Shown: in pieces, positions 62,928 to 64,000 of the stretch | How positions within the stretch are numbered: position 1 is the stretch's first letter | How the letters are laid out: the number at the start of each line of letters is the position of its first letter | Made by a program: the position numbers and the translations under genes | From: Lachnospiraceae bacterium | GTDB lineage: Bacteria > Bacillota > Clostridia > Lachnospirales > Lachnospiraceae | DNA: 64,000 nucleotides | Direction of reading: 5' to 3' | NCBI GenBank assembly: GCA_017472605.1 | Contig: JAFUPV010000038.1 | Coordinates: forward strand, 1 to 64,000 | Notes under the pieces: model-generated | What the model saw: only the letters and a program-made list of their open reading frames with translations | Told to the model about the DNA's origin: nothing | Database searches by the model: none

Positions 62928-63317
62928 ATGAATATCGGATTAACAGCACATAACAGTAAAAAGACTTTATTGGAGAATTTCTGTATTGCCTACAAAGGAA
63001 TCCTGAAAAAGCACCGTCTGGTAGCAACGGAAATGACGGGAAAGCGCGTGGAAAAAGCGACAGGTCTTCCGGTCAGCAAGTTTCTGCCCGGTGACATGGG
63101 CGGCGATATGCAGCTCCAGAACGAAATCATGAGCAACGATATCGACATGCTCATTTTCTTTCACGACACCGATCTGACCGCGTACTCGGAGGACTATGCC
63201 CTTGGTGAGATCTGCCGTCTCTGTGACATGTACAACATCCCTCTTGCAACAAACATAGCAACAGCCGAATCGCTGATCCTTTGCCTGGATCGCGGCGATC
63301 TTGAGTGGAGAATGTAA
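62928..63317 (+). CDS. mgsA: Methylglyoxal synthase-like protein, divergent active site
   Basis: A 129-residue MGS-fold protein. Similar to methylglyoxal synthase are NIGLTAHNSKK (His8), ATGLPVSKF, GGD with Asp60 (equivalent to E. coli Asp71), LIFFHD and NIPLATNIATAE. However, the segment holding catalytic His98 in E. coli (PHDPD) reads AYSEDY here, the usual GPMGGDQ is GDMGGDM, and Asp20 is replaced by Asn9. It may be a true but variant enzyme making methylglyoxal from dihydroxyacetone phosphate, or a sensor-like relative. ATG 62928 has GGGGTGG upstream. Confidence 0.72.
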   Translation: MNIGLTAHNSKKTLLENFCIAYKGILKKHRLVATEMTGKRVEKATGLPVSKFLPGDMGGDMQLQNEIMSNDIDMLIFFHDTDLTAYSEDYALGEICRLCDMYNIPLATNIATAESLILCLDRGDLEWRM

Positions 63318-63334
63318 ATCGCAGGTGCTCCTGC

Positions 63335-63458
63335 CCGACTTGTTGCTCGCAAATACAAAAAGAAACACGCTGCGCAGATTGCTCGTGTAAATAAAATGAC
63401 CAGCTGAAACCGGATATGGGTTTCGCTGGTCATTTTTATTTGCGCGAGCAGTGGAGTC
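63335..63458. repeat. Intergenic mosaic repeat flanking a terminator
   Basis: Inverted copies of module A (63335-63355 on one strand, ATTTGCGCGAGCAGTGGAGTC at 63438-63458 on the other) bracket the terminator at 63393, with module B (AAGAAACACGCTGCGC, 63360-63375) between them. Related copies lie at 25782-25800 and 37934-38030. Confidence 0.6.
63393..63440. terminator. Bidirectional terminator between mgsA and the ABC-F gene
   Basis: AAAATGACCAGC-GAAACC (63393-63411) pairs with GGGTTTC-GCTGGTCATTTT (63418-63437) with one bulged T and a short loop, flanked by A- and T-rich tracts on both sides. Confidence 0.85.
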
Positions 63459-63464
63459 GGATGA

Positions 63465-64000
63465 TCAGGAAAGCTGTTCTGCCAGCGTTTCCCAGAGTTC
63501 ATAGAGTCTGGAAAGCTCCTGTTCAACTGCTTCCAGATCTCTGTGGAGCTCCATCAGTCTTGCTGCATTGGAACTGATTGTGCCGTCGGAAAGCGATGCT
63601 TCAATCGTTTCTTTCTTTTCTTCCAGCCGGGCAATGTTTGCTTCGGCTTTTTTGCAGTCATTTTCCAGTTTACGCTGTCTGGCGGCTGCCTCTTTCTGCG
63701 TCTGCCAGTTCTGTCTGGAAACCGGGGCAGCACTGGAAGCTGCCTGGATGGGGTCAGGTGCAGCAGGAGCAAGAATATCCTTTTTCTCCAGATAGTAATC
63801 GTAGTTTCCGATGTAGTTGACAAAGGTCTGGTTCGTCAGCTCAAGGATTCTTGTTGCAGTCTGATTGATGAAATAGCGGTCATGAGAGACATAAAGCAGG
63901 GTACCGGAATAGTCGCGGATCGTCTGTTCCAGAATCTCACGGGAAATCATGTCCAGATGGTTTGTCGGCTCGTCCAGAATCAGGAAATTGGCATCGGAAA
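63465..64000 (-). CDS. ABC-F family ATPase, C-terminal part (partial)
   Basis: The 3' ~178 codons of an ABC-F protein; the 5' part lies beyond the window. It enters with FLILDEPTNHLDM (second Walker B and the ABC-F motif) followed by YVSHDRYFINQTATRILEL. A C-terminal charged coiled coil follows (RQRKLENDCKKAEANIARLEE; LEAVEQELSRLYELWETL). ABC-F proteins act on ribosomes rather than in membranes; members give translation rescue or antibiotic resistance. The sequence here cannot tell which subfamily (YdiF/Uup-like is plausible). Confidence 0.9.
   Translation of the reverse strand, partial: SDANFLILDEPTNHLDMISREILEQTIRDYSGTLLYVSHDRYFINQTATRILELTNQTFVNYIGNYDYYLEKKDILAPAAPDPIQAASSAAPVSRQNWQTQKEAAARQRKLENDCKKAEANIARLEEKKETIEASLSDGTISSNAARLMELHRDLEAVEQELSRLYELWETLAEQLS

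Overview
The window reads as chromosomal DNA of an anaerobic, low-to-moderate GC Gram-positive of the Clostridia, most likely a gut Lachnospiraceae. This is inferred from several features: CUT1 and peptide-type ABC systems paired with a YesM/YesN-like two-component pair; sporulation-type genes (spoIIM, spoIID); the rpmE-yqhQ-prmC-prfA block; a DUF4364 gene; separate pyrB and pyrI; a very large 2-hydroxyacyl-CoA dehydratase activase protein; and Gram-positive style ribosome binding sites and promoters. No species call is possible from sequence alone.

Layout. 1-360: the 3' end of a 23S rRNA gene, then four tandem hairpins and a terminator, with no 5S gene behind it. 515-12378: a small membrane protein, then a carbohydrate locus of response regulator, two CUT1 permeases, solute-binding protein, histidine kinase, GH31 glycosidase and GH53 galactanase; the ATPase is not encoded here. 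12485-15093: a three-gene ABC-2 exporter behind a structured leader. 15187-16335: rhaM and truA, convergent, with the rhaM terminator lying inside truA. 16431-22517: a five-gene oligopeptide-type ABC importer behind a hairpin leader. 22522-25695: an AraC regulator divergent from a zinc alcohol dehydrogenase and an aldo/keto reductase. 25820-30076: the giant activase.

30264-37837: rhomboid-like protein and pyruvate kinase, lysA, then recA-recX with LexA-like boxes including a 14-bp tandem array, then rny. 38095-39317: Nudix hydrolase and spoIIM. 39328-41850: two G3E GTPases that look like a metal (probably zinc) handling operon; one carries eight His/Cys repeats and the other a YcgQ-like tail. 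42042-43398: pyrBI. 43648-48020: PAP2 phosphatase, P-type ATPase and an NlpC/P60 hydrolase. 48101-49725: a truncated serine recombinase joined to a subtilase that lacks its N-terminus. 49730-53273: D,D-carboxypeptidase, 6S RNA and a SpoIID protein. 53302-55383: icd-aroD. 55592-57670: Rho with 14 Gln/Asn/Trp-rich repeats. 57867-62753: radical SAM protein, DUF4364, rpmE, yqhQ, prmC, prfA. 62928-63317: an mgsA-like gene. 63465-end: the C-terminal part of an ABC-F ATPase.

The most unusual items are the GTPase pair with its Fur/Zur-geometry palindrome, the repeat-bearing Rho, the recA promoter array, the tandem-activase protein, the recombinase/subtilase junction, and a mosaic intergenic repeat that recurs next to terminators.
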